Below, piece after piece: positions 16,018-23,763 of a stretch of DNA of 64,000 nucleotides. The DNA is taken from contig OY970234.1 in NCBI GenBank assembly GCA_963714125.1, positions 1,674,001-1,738,000 on the forward strand, written 5' to 3'. Under the pieces are notes generated by a model. That model was not told the origin of the DNA. It saw only the letters and a program-made list of their open reading frames with translations, and searched no databases. The DNA comes from CAWCAW01 sp963714125. GTDB taxonomy: Bacteria > Actinomycetota > Acidimicrobiia > Acidimicrobiales > UBA8190. The translations under genes were made by a program, and so were the position numbers. Numbering within the stretch: the first letter of the stretch is position 1; every line of letters starts with the position of its first letter.

Positions 16018-16599
16018 TTACATGGGTGCCACCAGGGCCTCAGGTGTCGCCACCTGGTGCGAGTAGGGGACTGTCGCGACGGAGCCAGATCCAGGTGGTC
16101 GCCGGGCTCGAAGGCGCTCGTCCGACCACTGCTGGTGGCGCTGTTGGACCGGCGCCGGCAACCGCACCAGCAGGCGACGGGGGAGTGGAGGAAGCCGACG
16201 CCGCACCAGCACGGTGGCATCGCCGTGGCGGCGGGCCAGGTCGAAGTTCACGCACCGGCTGATGGACTTCTGCAGCGGGGAGTGGCGACCCGAGCGACCC
16301 CCGATGCCGAGCGCCTTGGCCGCTTCGCCGACGTCGAGATCGAAGCCAGACGGGCTGGCGTCGAGGCCGAAGGCCAAGTGGCGCAAAAGCCACGTGGCGG
16401 TCGGACCGACGATGGGAAGCCAAAATTGCTCGACGTAGATGGAGCGGGGATCGTGGCCGACGGTGTCGATGACCGGATCGGACCACGGCTCAATCCGAAG
16501 CGATAGGGCGTCAGTCGTTGGTTCGGCGCTCTGCTGAGGTGTGCTCGGGCGGGGGGAGCCGGAATGTGCGCCCGGACGGGGGGCAGCGGTCATTGTCAT
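16018..16599 (-). CDS. Conserved actinobacterial protein, possible winged-helix fold
   Basis: A 193-residue protein. After a disordered Pro/Ser-rich head (about 1-45) it reads IYVEQFWLPIVGPTATWLLR, then DLDVGEAAKALGIG and SPLQKSISRCVNF, ending with PPLPRRLLVRLPAPVQQRH. I recall proteins with this pattern in many actinobacteria without an assigned function. The helix-strand succession (ALGIG... LQKSISRCVNFDLAR... VRRRLPPL) suggests a winged helix, but that is inference. It is the next gene downstream of the secreted-repeat gene pair's far end and is followed by the ACT-domain gene after 56 nt, both on the minus strand. Confidence 0.72.
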   Translation of the reverse strand: MTMTAAPRPGAHSGSPRPSTPQQSAEPTTDALSLRIEPWSDPVIDTVGHDPRSIYVEQFWLPIVGPTATWLLRHLAFGLDASPSGFDLDVGEAAKALGIGGRSGRHSPLQKSISRCVNFDLARRHGDATVLVRRRLPPLPRRLLVRLPAPVQQRHQQWSDERLRARRPPGSGSVATVPYSHQVATPEALVAPM

Positions 16600-16677
16600 G
16601 GATCAACGGTGCTGGCGGCGCCTTGCTACGGACCTTGCCGGTTTCCGCGCTACAAAGCGACCTCAGGTGAAACGCGC

Positions 16678-17943
16678 TTAGGCCGCCGACCCATAAAAGA
16701 CGGCATCGCCGAAGGCATAGACCCCTCCGTCCGCGCCCACGAGCCAATACCCGCCACCGTCGGGAGTTGCGCTGATACCGACAATGGGCGCCGCAGGCGT
16801 AATGCCGAGTTCGGGAAGTGACCCATAAAACGGAGCCAAACGCGGAGTTGGGCTATTTGAAAACTGGGTATAAATCGACGCCGCGAATACCCCTCCGTCG
16901 CCTCCGGCCTCCCACGTGTTTCCCCCGTTTTGGGCCGCGGCGATCCCGACGACCGGGGCAACAACTGTCGGATAGGAGTTGAGGAATCCGAAGGAACTGA
17001 GGTCACACGGTTGCGCTAGTGGATCGATCGTCCCACCGCCCAAGCTGGAGACGGTGGCGTACCCTCCAGATTCCGGATATGTCGCTATGGCGACGGACAG
17101 ACCAGACGGAAACAAAGTACCGGGCCAAGGCGGCGGAAATGCAGGCTCGAAGAGAGCAGGTCCAGACGACCAACAATATGGCGCGTCGCCGAACGCAAAG
17201 ATCCCACCATCGGCGCCGCTGAGCCAATAGCCGCCACCGTCGTTGGTGGCGGCAATGCCGACGATCGGGTCGATGGGTTGAACCCCAATGTCGGGAAGAG
17301 AACCGTGGAATACGGCATCGCCGAAAGCGAAGACTCCGCCGTCGGCCCCAACGAGCCAATAACCCCCTCCATCGGTGGTGGACACGATCCCCGTAATCGG
17401 GGCTGTGGGCACGACCCCCAATCCCGGCAGTGATCCAAAGAAGTGAGCCCCGCCGAAGCTGTACACGCCCCCATTGCCTTGCGCTAACCAGTAACCATCC
17501 CCGTTGGGCATGGACGCCATACCGACGAATCGCTCAGGGCTGGCGCCGCCGGTGACGGTGAATCTCACGAAGATGTTCGTGTATCCCGACGACGTGAGCG
17601 GCGTTTGACAGGTTGCACCAAACTCGAAATCTCCTTTCGTAACGGGCACAGCGGGTTCTCCGACGAACGCCGGGATCACATATCGAACGACGGATGCGTT
17701 CCCAACGAGACTGGCGTTCTCAAGGTTGCCGAACTGCCCGAACCCGGGCGGCTCGCAGTATTCGGAGTCATGGACGGTGACCAACGTCCCCACCGGACCT
17801 GACGTGGGTTGTACCGATAACGAGGGGATGGGTACGGGCACCGAGGCGTCGGCGGTTGGTGGAGTTATCCCCAAAGTGATTGAAACCAAAAGAAAGGCGA
17901 CACCGAGCGCGATGCAATGCGCCTTCCAGGTCCGTGTCCTCAT
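16678..17943 (-). CDS. Secreted GGGYWLVGADGGVFAFGDA-repeat protein, copy A
   Basis: A 421-residue protein. MRTRTWKAHCIALGVAFLLVS opens a signal peptide, with cleavage plausible after TADAS. An Ig/IPT-like segment follows (about 35-150, LSVQPTSGPVGTLVTVHDS). The rest is a string of imperfect repeats of about 44 residues of the form GYWLVGADGGVFAFGDAxFxGSLP, ending in a partial unit FYGSAA. Such repeats are common in acidimicrobial secreted proteins and would suit a beta-propeller or solenoid; no catalytic residues stand out. In-frame starts also exist at 17979 and 18060. I chose 17943 for its compact signal peptide, but the start is uncertain. It follows its paralogue at 18050-18961 on the same strand. 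Confidence 0.8.
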   Translation of the reverse strand: MRTRTWKAHCIALGVAFLLVSITLGITPPTADASVPVPIPSLSVQPTSGPVGTLVTVHDSEYCEPPGFGQFGNLENASLVGNASVVRYVIPAFVGEPAVPVTKGDFEFGATCQTPLTSSGYTNIFVRFTVTGGASPERFVGMASMPNGDGYWLAQGNGGVYSFGGAHFFGSLPGLGVVPTAPITGIVSTTDGGGYWLVGADGGVFAFGDAVFHGSLPDIGVQPIDPIVGIAATNDGGGYWLSGADGGIFAFGDAPYCWSSGPALFEPAFPPPWPGTLFPSGLSVAIATYPESGGYATVSSLGGGTIDPLAQPCDLSSFGFLNSYPTVVAPVVGIAAAQNGGNTWEAGGDGGVFAASIYTQFSNSPTPRLAPFYGSLPELGITPAAPIVGISATPDGGGYWLVGADGGVYAFGDAVFYGSAA

Positions 17944-18049
17944 CCCGGGGCCAGCCCTGCGGGCTTGGCGGCGTGCCATCCACGAGAGCGTATCTCTGCA
18001 GTAAGTCGCCCGCTTTGGCGACAAGATCAGAAACTCGGGTGACTCGTCC

Positions 18050-18961
18050 TCAAACAGCACAAGCGACAGGACCGGGGACCTCGAACAGCAAGACGGCGAC
18101 CGCCTTCGGTACCGGCTTCGGAGGCAATGTGATCACACCGGTACAAAAGGACAGTCCGGTCAACGATCCGAATCCCTGTGAGGACTCATCGCTGTCCACG
18201 ACGGCATATCCGCCGCCGTTGGCCACAAGGGCAATGGCGTCCGAGGCCCTCGGCGCGTAGGCGCTTACCAAAAACGGTGCATCACCGAAGGCGAACACCC
18301 CACCATCGGAGCCGACCAACCAATAGCCCCCTCCGCCCGGGGCGGCCGCCATGCCGACGATTGGGCCCGCCGCCTTGACGTCAGTGCTTGGTAACGAGCC
18401 CAAAAACGGTGCATCACCGAAGGCAAACACCCCACCATCGGAGCCAACCAACCAGTAGCCCCCTCCGCCCGGGGCGGCCGCCATGCCGACGATCGAGCCT
18501 GCCGCCTTGACGCCAGTGCTTGGTAACGAGCCCAAAAACGGTGCATCACCGAAGGCGAACACCCCACCATCGGAGCCAACCAACCAGTAGCCCCCTCCGC
18601 CCGGGGCAGCCGCCATGCCGACGATCGAGCCTGCCGCCTTGACGCCCTTGCTTGGCAACGAGCCCAAGAACGGTGCATCACCGAAGGCGAACACCCCACC
18701 GTCGGAGCCGACCAACCAGGCTCCTTGATCGTCGGTCGAGGATGGCGCCGCCACTGCCACCACGGGCGCAGCAAGCTTTGTTGGGTTCCACGTGCCGTCG
18801 ATCTCTCCAGTGGCCGAGAAATAGATCGAAAGGTTGCCGGTTGACTCGAGTTGAGCGGTCGCAGGCTTGCCATTGCCTACGGCTACTTGGGGTGAGATAC
18901 AAAGCGCGGCAAAGATGAGCAGGGATCCAATCACGACTTGTGGTTTCCACGTCGGCAACAT
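18050..18961 (-). CDS. Secreted GGGYWLVGSDGGVFAFGDA-repeat protein, copy B
   Basis: A 303-residue paralogue of the next gene. It has a signal peptide (VVIGSLLIFAALCISPQVAVG), a short variable head, then four 44-residue units reading VGSDGGVFAFGDAPFLGSLP ... IVGMAAAPGGGGYWL. The protein ends shortly after a degenerate unit (SAYAPRASDAIALVANGGGYA) with PGPVACAV. The unit DNA is nearly identical between copies, unlike the diverged repeats of copy A. Start ATG 18961 is preceded by AAGGCGG. No anchor or enzyme motif is seen, so the function is unknown. Confidence 0.8.
   Translation of the reverse strand: MLPTWKPQVVIGSLLIFAALCISPQVAVGNGKPATAQLESTGNLSIYFSATGEIDGTWNPTKLAAPVVAVAAPSSTDDQGAWLVGSDGGVFAFGDAPFLGSLPSKGVKAAGSIVGMAAAPGGGGYWLVGSDGGVFAFGDAPFLGSLPSTGVKAAGSIVGMAAAPGGGGYWLVGSDGGVFAFGDAPFLGSLPSTDVKAAGPIVGMAAAPGGGGYWLVGSDGGVFAFGDAPFLVSAYAPRASDAIALVANGGGYAVVDSDESSQGFGSLTGLSFCTGVITLPPKPVPKAVAVLLFEVPGPVACAV
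18270..18720. repeat. Tandem 132-bp coding repeats in copy B
   Basis: The block beginning ggtgcatcaccgaaggc recurs at 18277, 18409, 18541 and 18673, an exact 132-nt (44-codon) period. Units differ at only a few positions, so they were amplified or homogenised recently. Confidence 0.9.
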
Positions 18962-19005
18962 GGGCCGCCTTCGAGTCGATCGTCGGTGAGTCTGACGATA
19001 GATGC

Positions 19006-19608
19006 CTACCAGCGCCCGCGGTGAAAGACGTCCTCCGTATCTCGGCGCCCGCGGCTCAACGACGCCGAAGGGTGATCGGCTCCGTCGGCCTCGCCGAGCA
19101 GCACCGCGCCCACGTACACCCGATCAGAGGGGACGCCGAGGACGGCGCGCAGTTCCTCCTCCCCCCTGAAATTGCCAAGGAAGCAGGCTCCGATGCCGGC
19201 GTCCACGGTCGCCAAAAGCAGAAGCATGGCTACAAAGCCACCGTCGACGAACCAGTAGGGGACGGGCCAGTCCCCGATGCCGGCGGGGCCTGCCGCCGCC
19301 TTGTCAGGTTGGCGGTAGCGATCTGCGTAGGCATCGACATGGACGAACAGGGCCACAACGACAGGGGCCCGGGAGAACCCTGGCCACCGACGTGACGAGG
19401 CCCGCCACTCCTCGGTGGTGGTAGCCGCCCAGAACACCGCGGTCTCGTCCTGGCCCTCCAGGACCACGGCATCGACGGCTCCGGTGTTCCCCGCCGAGGG
19501 GGCCCTGGCGGCCAGGGCCAGCACCCTGTCGAGCACGCCTGGATCCAGCGGGGCGCCCGAGAAGCTCCGGACCATGCGCCGCCGGCGCACCACGTCGGAG
19601 AATTCCAT
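19006..19608 (-). CDS. Nitroreductase-family flavoprotein
   Basis: A 200-residue protein that opens MEFSDVVRRRRMVRSFSGAP, the classic FMN-binding RRS/RSF start of the nitroreductase fold. APSAGNTGAVDAVVL and DGGFVAMLLLLATVDAGIGACFLG follow, as in the family. It should be an FMN-dependent NAD(P)H oxidoreductase. Its substrate is unknown; similarity to the FbiB C-terminal domain is possible but it is far from cofE. Start ATG 19608 is supported by TAACGT ending 7 nt upstream. The open frame extends far upstream only because it runs antisense through the rhodanese-ThiF gene. Confidence 0.85.
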   Translation of the reverse strand: MEFSDVVRRRRMVRSFSGAPLDPGVLDRVLALAARAPSAGNTGAVDAVVLEGQDETAVFWAATTTEEWRASSRRWPGFSRAPVVVALFVHVDAYADRYRQPDKAAAGPAGIGDWPVPYWFVDGGFVAMLLLLATVDAGIGACFLGNFRGEEELRAVLGVPSDRVYVGAVLLGEADGADHPSASLSRGRRDTEDVFHRGRW

Positions 19609-19615
19609 CAAAGCG

Positions 19616-19621
19616 ACGTTA
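19616..19621 (-). promoter_or_regulatory. -10 hexamer TAACGT, leaderless start of nitroreductase gene
   Basis: TAACGT on the minus strand ends 7 nt before ATG 19608 (gap CGCTTTG); no Shine-Dalgarno sequence is present. Confidence 0.5.
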
Positions 19622-19743
19622 CTGAACCTCCCCGAGCGCCCTCGTCGCCCCTTCGGGAATGCCGACCTCGCTGGTAATGTTTCCAATGGCAGACCCGAGT
19701 CGTTCGGGTCGACACAGCGTGCATAGCGAAGGGTTGTGAGTAC

Positions 19744-20913
19744 GTGGCCAGTGCCCGAGAATTGCTCAAAGAGGCCAAGTCCGAGATCCGCGAGGTGACG
19801 CCGGAGCAGGTGGACGGCCACAGCGACGGCGCCGTCCTTCTCGACGTACGCGAGGCCGACGAGTACGAGCAGGGTGCGCTGGTCGGCGCCCTCCACATCC
19901 CGCGCGGCAACCTCGAGTTCCAGGTGGAGGGTCGGATTCCCGACAAGGACAAGCCGGTCATCATCTACTGCGCCGGCGGTGTCCGTTCTGCCTTTGCCGC
20001 CAAAACCCTGACGGACCTCGGCTACAGCGATGTCGTCTCGGTGATCGGTGGGTTCAACCGCTGGAAGGACGAAGGCCGTGAGTGGAGGACGCCCCAGGCC
20101 CTCACTCCCGAGCAGCGCAATCGCTACCAGCGCCATCTCCTCGTCTCCGAGGTGGGAGAGGCGGGCCAGCTCAAGCTGCTCGACTCCAAGGTGCTGATGC
20201 TCGGTGCCGGCGGGCTCGGCTCGCCCGCCGCCTTGTATCTGGCCGCCGCGGGGGTGGGGACCATCGGCATCATCGACATGGACGTGGTCGACGCCTCCAA
20301 CTTGCAGCGCCAGATCCTGCACAACATGGACCGCATCGGCGACCGCAAGGTCGACTCGGCCAAAAAGACGCTGTCGTTGCTCAACCCTGACGTCAACGTG
20401 GTGACCTACGACGTGCGCCTCGGGGCCGACAACATCCTCGACATCTTCGACGGCTACGACCTCATCGTCGATGGCACCGACAACTTCCCCACGCGCTATC
20501 TCGTCAACGACGCCGCCTTGCTCAAGGGGATCCCCGTCGTCCACGGGTCGATCTTCCGCTTCGAGGGACAGGTCACGGTGTTCGACCCCTACAAGGGGCC
20601 GTGTTACCGGTGCTTCGTTCCTCAGCCTCCGCCCGCCGAGCTGGCTCCGTCATGCGCCGAGGCCGGCGTGCTCGGGGTGCTGCCCGGCATCATCGGGTCC
20701 ATCCAAGCCGTCGAAGCCATCAAGATGCTCCTCGACATCGGCGAGCCCTTGGTGGGAAGGCTGCTTGCCTATGACGCCCTGGAAGAGTCGTTTCGCACCT
20801 TTAAGCTGCACCGCGACCCGGAGTGTCCGGCGTGCGGGCCCGACGCCGGCGAGATCGTCATCGCCGAGTACGACGACCTGTGCGGTCCTCACGTCCACGT
20901 CGCCGCCGGCTGA
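19744..20913 (+). CDS. Rhodanese-ThiF/MoeB fusion, sulfur-carrier adenylyltransferase
   Basis: A 389-residue protein with an N-terminal rhodanese domain (about 15-115; persulfide Cys C76 in YCAGGVRS) and a C-terminal E1-like domain (about 120-385). The latter has the ATP loop GAGGLGS (154-160), NLQRQILH, and zinc ligands CYRC (287-290) and CPAC (about 360). It would adenylate a ThiS/MoaD-type sulfur carrier and thiolate it, for molybdopterin, thiamine or cysteine synthesis. The better-known MoeZ has the opposite order, ThiF then rhodanese. Start GTG 19744 has GAAGGG 13 nt upstream. No MoaD/ThiS gene is nearby. Confidence 0.9.
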   Translation: MASARELLKEAKSEIREVTPEQVDGHSDGAVLLDVREADEYEQGALVGALHIPRGNLEFQVEGRIPDKDKPVIIYCAGGVRSAFAAKTLTDLGYSDVVSVIGGFNRWKDEGREWRTPQALTPEQRNRYQRHLLVSEVGEAGQLKLLDSKVLMLGAGGLGSPAALYLAAAGVGTIGIIDMDVVDASNLQRQILHNMDRIGDRKVDSAKKTLSLLNPDVNVVTYDVRLGADNILDIFDGYDLIVDGTDNFPTRYLVNDAALLKGIPVVHGSIFRFEGQVTVFDPYKGPCYRCFVPQPPPAELAPSCAEAGVLGVLPGIIGSIQAVEAIKMLLDIGEPLVGRLLAYDALEESFRTFKLHRDPECPACGPDAGEIVIAEYDDLCGPHVHVAAG

Positions 20914-20962
20914 GACTCTGAACGCCACAGCGCCTGAATGGGCGTTTGGCGCCGTGCGTCCG

Positions 20963-20968
20963 TAACCT
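20963..20968 (+). promoter_or_regulatory. -10 hexamer TAACCT, leaderless start of the mutase gene
   Basis: TAACCT ends 7 nt before GTG 20976. This supports 20976 over the upstream in-frame TTG at 20946, which lies before the hexamer. Confidence 0.5.
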
Positions 20969-20975
20969 GGGAACT

Positions 20976-22583
20976 GTGACGGCGAACGACCAGGGAAAAA
21001 AGGGCACCACCGACGAGCGGCTCACGGACTCGGGCATCGAGATCAAGCCCGTTTATACGCCCGATGATCTGTCGGGCTGGGACCCCGCCACGCAACTGGG
21101 TGATCCCGGGTCTTCCCCGTACACGAGAGGGATCTATCCCTCGATGTACCGCGGCCGGTTGTGGACCATGCGGCAGTACGCCGGGTTCGGGTCGGCCGAA
21201 GTAACCAACGAGCGTTTTAAGTTTTTGCTGGGTGCGGGCCAGACCGGGTTGTCCTGCGCCTTCGATCTTCCGACGCAGATGGGTCTCGACTCCGACCATC
21301 CCCGGGCCGAGGGCGAAGTCGGCAAGGTGGGCGTGGCCATCGACTCGCTCGAGGACATGCGGCTGTTGTTGGCCGGCCTCCCCCTCGACAAGGTCACCAC
21401 GTCGATGACCATCAACTCGACGGCTGCCATTTTGTTGTTGTTTTACCAGCTGGTGGCCGAGGAACAAGGGGTGTCGCCGGCCGACTTGGGCGGCACCGTG
21501 CAAAACGACATCTTGAAGGAATACGTGGCGCGTGGCACCTACGTGTACCCGCCCCGGCCGTCGATGCGTCTGGTTACTGACACCTTCGCCTACTGCGCCG
21601 AGCGCCTGCCGTCGTGGAACACCATCTCGATTTCCGGCTACCACATTCGCGAAGCGGGATCGACGGCAGTACAAGAGATCGCCTTCACCTTGTCCAACGG
21701 CATCGCCTATGTGGAGGCGGCGCGCCAGGTCGGGCTCGACGTCGACGCCTTTGCGCCGCGCCTGAGTTTCTTTTGGAACGCCCACAACAACCTCTTCGAA
21801 GAAGTGGCCAAGTTCAGGGCGGCCCGGCGCATGTGGGCCCGCATCATGACCGAGCGCTTCGGCGCCAAAGATGAGCGTTCCACGCTGCTGCGCTTTCACA
21901 CCCAGACGGGAGGCTCGACCCTCACCGCCCAGCAGCCCGAGAACAACATCGCCCGCGTCACCGTGCAGGCGCTGTCGGCCGTGTTGGGCGGGACCCAGAG
22001 CCTGCACACCAATGGCTACGACGAGGCGTTGGGCCTACCTACCACCAAGGCGGCCAAGACCGCCCTGCGCACCCAGCAGATCATCGGGTACGAGTCCGGT
22101 GTGGCCGACACCACCGATCCCTTGGCCGGCTCCTATTTTGTCGAAGCCCTTACCGACGAGGTGGAGGCCGCTGCCTGGCAGTACATCGAGCGCATCGACG
22201 CCATGGGCGGAGCGGTGGCGGCCATTGAGGCCGGCTTCATGCAAGGGGAGATCGAACAGGCCGCCTACGCCTACGCCAAAGCCATCGACGACCACGAGAA
22301 GATCGTGGTGGGGGTCAACAAGTTTGTCGACGAGCAAGTCGAACCGGCCGACGTCTTCCCCATCGACCCCGCCTTGCAGGTGACCCAGATCGAACGGACG
22401 CGGCGCGTCCGGGCGGAGCGCGATCAGGCTGCAGTCGACGCCGCCTTGGCCGACGTGGCCGCCGCGGCACGCGGCACCCAGAACCTCCTGGTCCCTATGC
22501 ACACCGCGCTGAAGCGCATGGCGACGTTGGGTGAGGTCTCCGACGTCTTGCGCCAGGAGTTCGGGGTCTATCAGCCCCGGTGA
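20976..22583 (+). CDS. Methylmalonyl-CoA mutase-type large subunit (substrate domain only)
   Basis: A 535-residue TIM-barrel subunit. YTRGIYPSMYRGRLWTMRQY and GLSCAFDLPTQMGLDSD are the expected N-terminal and substrate-binding signatures. ISISGYHIREAGSTAVQEIAF, LRFHTQTGGSTLTAQQP and SLHTNGYDEALGLPT follow. It ends near residue 535 without the DxHxxG B12-binding domain, so it needs a separate small subunit (McmA2/IcmB type), which is not in this window. Such enzymes isomerise methylmalonyl-CoA/succinyl-CoA or isobutyryl-CoA/butyryl-CoA; I cannot tell which. A cobalamin adenosyltransferase lies 7 kb upstream. Its stop directly abuts the convergent M20 gene. Confidence 0.93.
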   Translation: MTANDQGKKGTTDERLTDSGIEIKPVYTPDDLSGWDPATQLGDPGSSPYTRGIYPSMYRGRLWTMRQYAGFGSAEVTNERFKFLLGAGQTGLSCAFDLPTQMGLDSDHPRAEGEVGKVGVAIDSLEDMRLLLAGLPLDKVTTSMTINSTAAILLLFYQLVAEEQGVSPADLGGTVQNDILKEYVARGTYVYPPRPSMRLVTDTFAYCAERLPSWNTISISGYHIREAGSTAVQEIAFTLSNGIAYVEAARQVGLDVDAFAPRLSFFWNAHNNLFEEVAKFRAARRMWARIMTERFGAKDERSTLLRFHTQTGGSTLTAQQPENNIARVTVQALSAVLGGTQSLHTNGYDEALGLPTTKAAKTALRTQQIIGYESGVADTTDPLAGSYFVEALTDEVEAAAWQYIERIDAMGGAVAAIEAGFMQGEIEQAAYAYAKAIDDHEKIVVGVNKFVDEQVEPADVFPIDPALQVTQIERTRRVRAERDQAAVDAALADVAAAARGTQNLLVPMHTALKRMATLGEVSDVLRQEFGVYQPR

Positions 22584-23750
22584 TCAGCGACCGGCGAGCA
22601 GCCGGTCGCGCAGTGGGGCGTTGGTGGCAGCATCGATGGCGGTGCAGGCCATGGCGACGGCTCCGTCGATGATGGCCTGCTCAGCCGACGGGCTCACCGC
22701 CGCTCGGGCAAAGGCCGGTTCGTGGATGGTGGCCCCGCCGGCGTCGATGGCGATCAAGGGGTGGATCGTCGGCACCGCCAACGACACATTGGCCATGTCG
22801 GTCGAAATACTCGGCAGTGCCTTGCCGTCGTCATCGGCGCCATAGCGTCGCCCCAAGGACTCGGCGTTGGCGCGCCACGCCGCGAGGAGCCCGTCGTCCA
22901 CCTCGAAGTGCGAATACGGCGGAGCCAGGTCGCGCACTTCCAAGCTCGCCCCGGTGGCCAAAGCGCCCGCTTCGAAGCAGCGCTGCACCCGGGGACGGAT
23001 CTCCGACAGCAAACCGAGGTCGCCGGCTCGGACCATCCATCGGCCAATGGTCTCGCGGGGGACGATGTTGGGAGCATCGCCGCCTTTGGTCACGATGCCG
23101 TGCACTTGCGTGCCCGACGGCAGGTGCTGGCGAAGAAGCCCGATGCCGACCTGGGCCACCACCATGGCGTCCGCCGCGTTGATTCCCTTGTCGGGGGCGG
23201 CTGAGGCGTGCGCCTCGCGCCCGAGATAGCGGACCTCGAAGTGATCGACGGCCAGGCAACGCGCCGTCAGCCGGTCCTCGTGAAAGGGGTGGATCATCAT
23301 CGCGGCGTGGGCACCGTCGAATGCACCGCGCTCGAGGAGCAGGATCTTGCCGCCTCCACCCTCCTCAGCCGGCGTGCCCAGCACGGTGACCGACAGGCCG
23401 ACGTCGTCGGCAACTTGCGCCAGCGCCGCACCTGCTCCCACGGCGGCAGCGGCGATGATGTTGTGGCCACAGGCGTGTCCCACCGCGGCCAAGGCGTCGT
23501 ACTCGGCACACACCACCACCGACAGCGGCCCCGACCCACTGCGGGCGCGCAGCGCCGTGGGCAGATCATGAATGCCGACGTCGACGTTGAGTCCGGCCCC
23601 GTTCAGCGCTTCGGCCACCCGTGCGCACGACGCGGTCTCCTCGAAACACAGCTCCGGCTCGTCATGGATGGCCCGGCTGAGCTCCACCAATTCGTGACGG
23701 CGGGCCTCCACAGCTTCGCGTACGACCTCCTTGGCGCGTCCGGGGTCCAC
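22584..23750 (-). CDS. M20-family amidohydrolase
   Basis: The 388-residue enzyme shows M20D-type landmarks: IHDEPELCFEE at the N-terminus, CAEYDALAAVGHACGHN and GTPAEEGGGGK for the metal site, and REAHASAAPDKGINA in the dimerisation domain. Members cleave N-acyl or peptide amides (hippurate, aminobenzoyl-glutamate, N-acyl amino acids); the exact substrate is unclear. I start at GTG 23750, 13 nt after the carboxylase stop and preceded by TAGGG; a TTG at 23798 would overlap that gene. It probably shares a transcript with the biotin carboxylase gene. Its last codon touches the mutase stop. Confidence 0.87.
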   Translation of the reverse strand: MDPGRAKEVVREAVEARRHELVELSRAIHDEPELCFEETASCARVAEALNGAGLNVDVGIHDLPTALRARSGSGPLSVVVCAEYDALAAVGHACGHNIIAAAAVGAGAALAQVADDVGLSVTVLGTPAEEGGGGKILLLERGAFDGAHAAMMIHPFHEDRLTARCLAVDHFEVRYLGREAHASAAPDKGINAADAMVVAQVGIGLLRQHLPSGTQVHGIVTKGGDAPNIVPRETIGRWMVRAGDLGLLSEIRPRVQRCFEAGALATGASLEVRDLAPPYSHFEVDDGLLAAWRANAESLGRRYGADDDGKALPSISTDMANVSLAVPTIHPLIAIDAGGATIHEPAFARAAVSPSAEQAIIDGAVAMACTAIDAATNAPLRDRLLAGR

Positions 23751-23763
23751 GGGGCCGGCCCTA

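Noticed and set aside
16600..16677. tRNA or small RNA in the gap between minus-strand genes
   Set aside because: No cloverleaf, no TTCGA arm and no promoter-terminator pair could be seen in the 78 nt.
18270..18720. Possible CRISPR or regulatory repeat array
   Set aside because: Exact 132-nt period encodes a 44-residue protein repeat in frame.
19609..20544. Long minus-strand open frame opposite the rhodanese-ThiF gene
   Set aside because: It is an N-terminal extension of the nitroreductase frame running antisense to a well-supported gene; the nitroreductase fold begins at 19608 with its own promoter.
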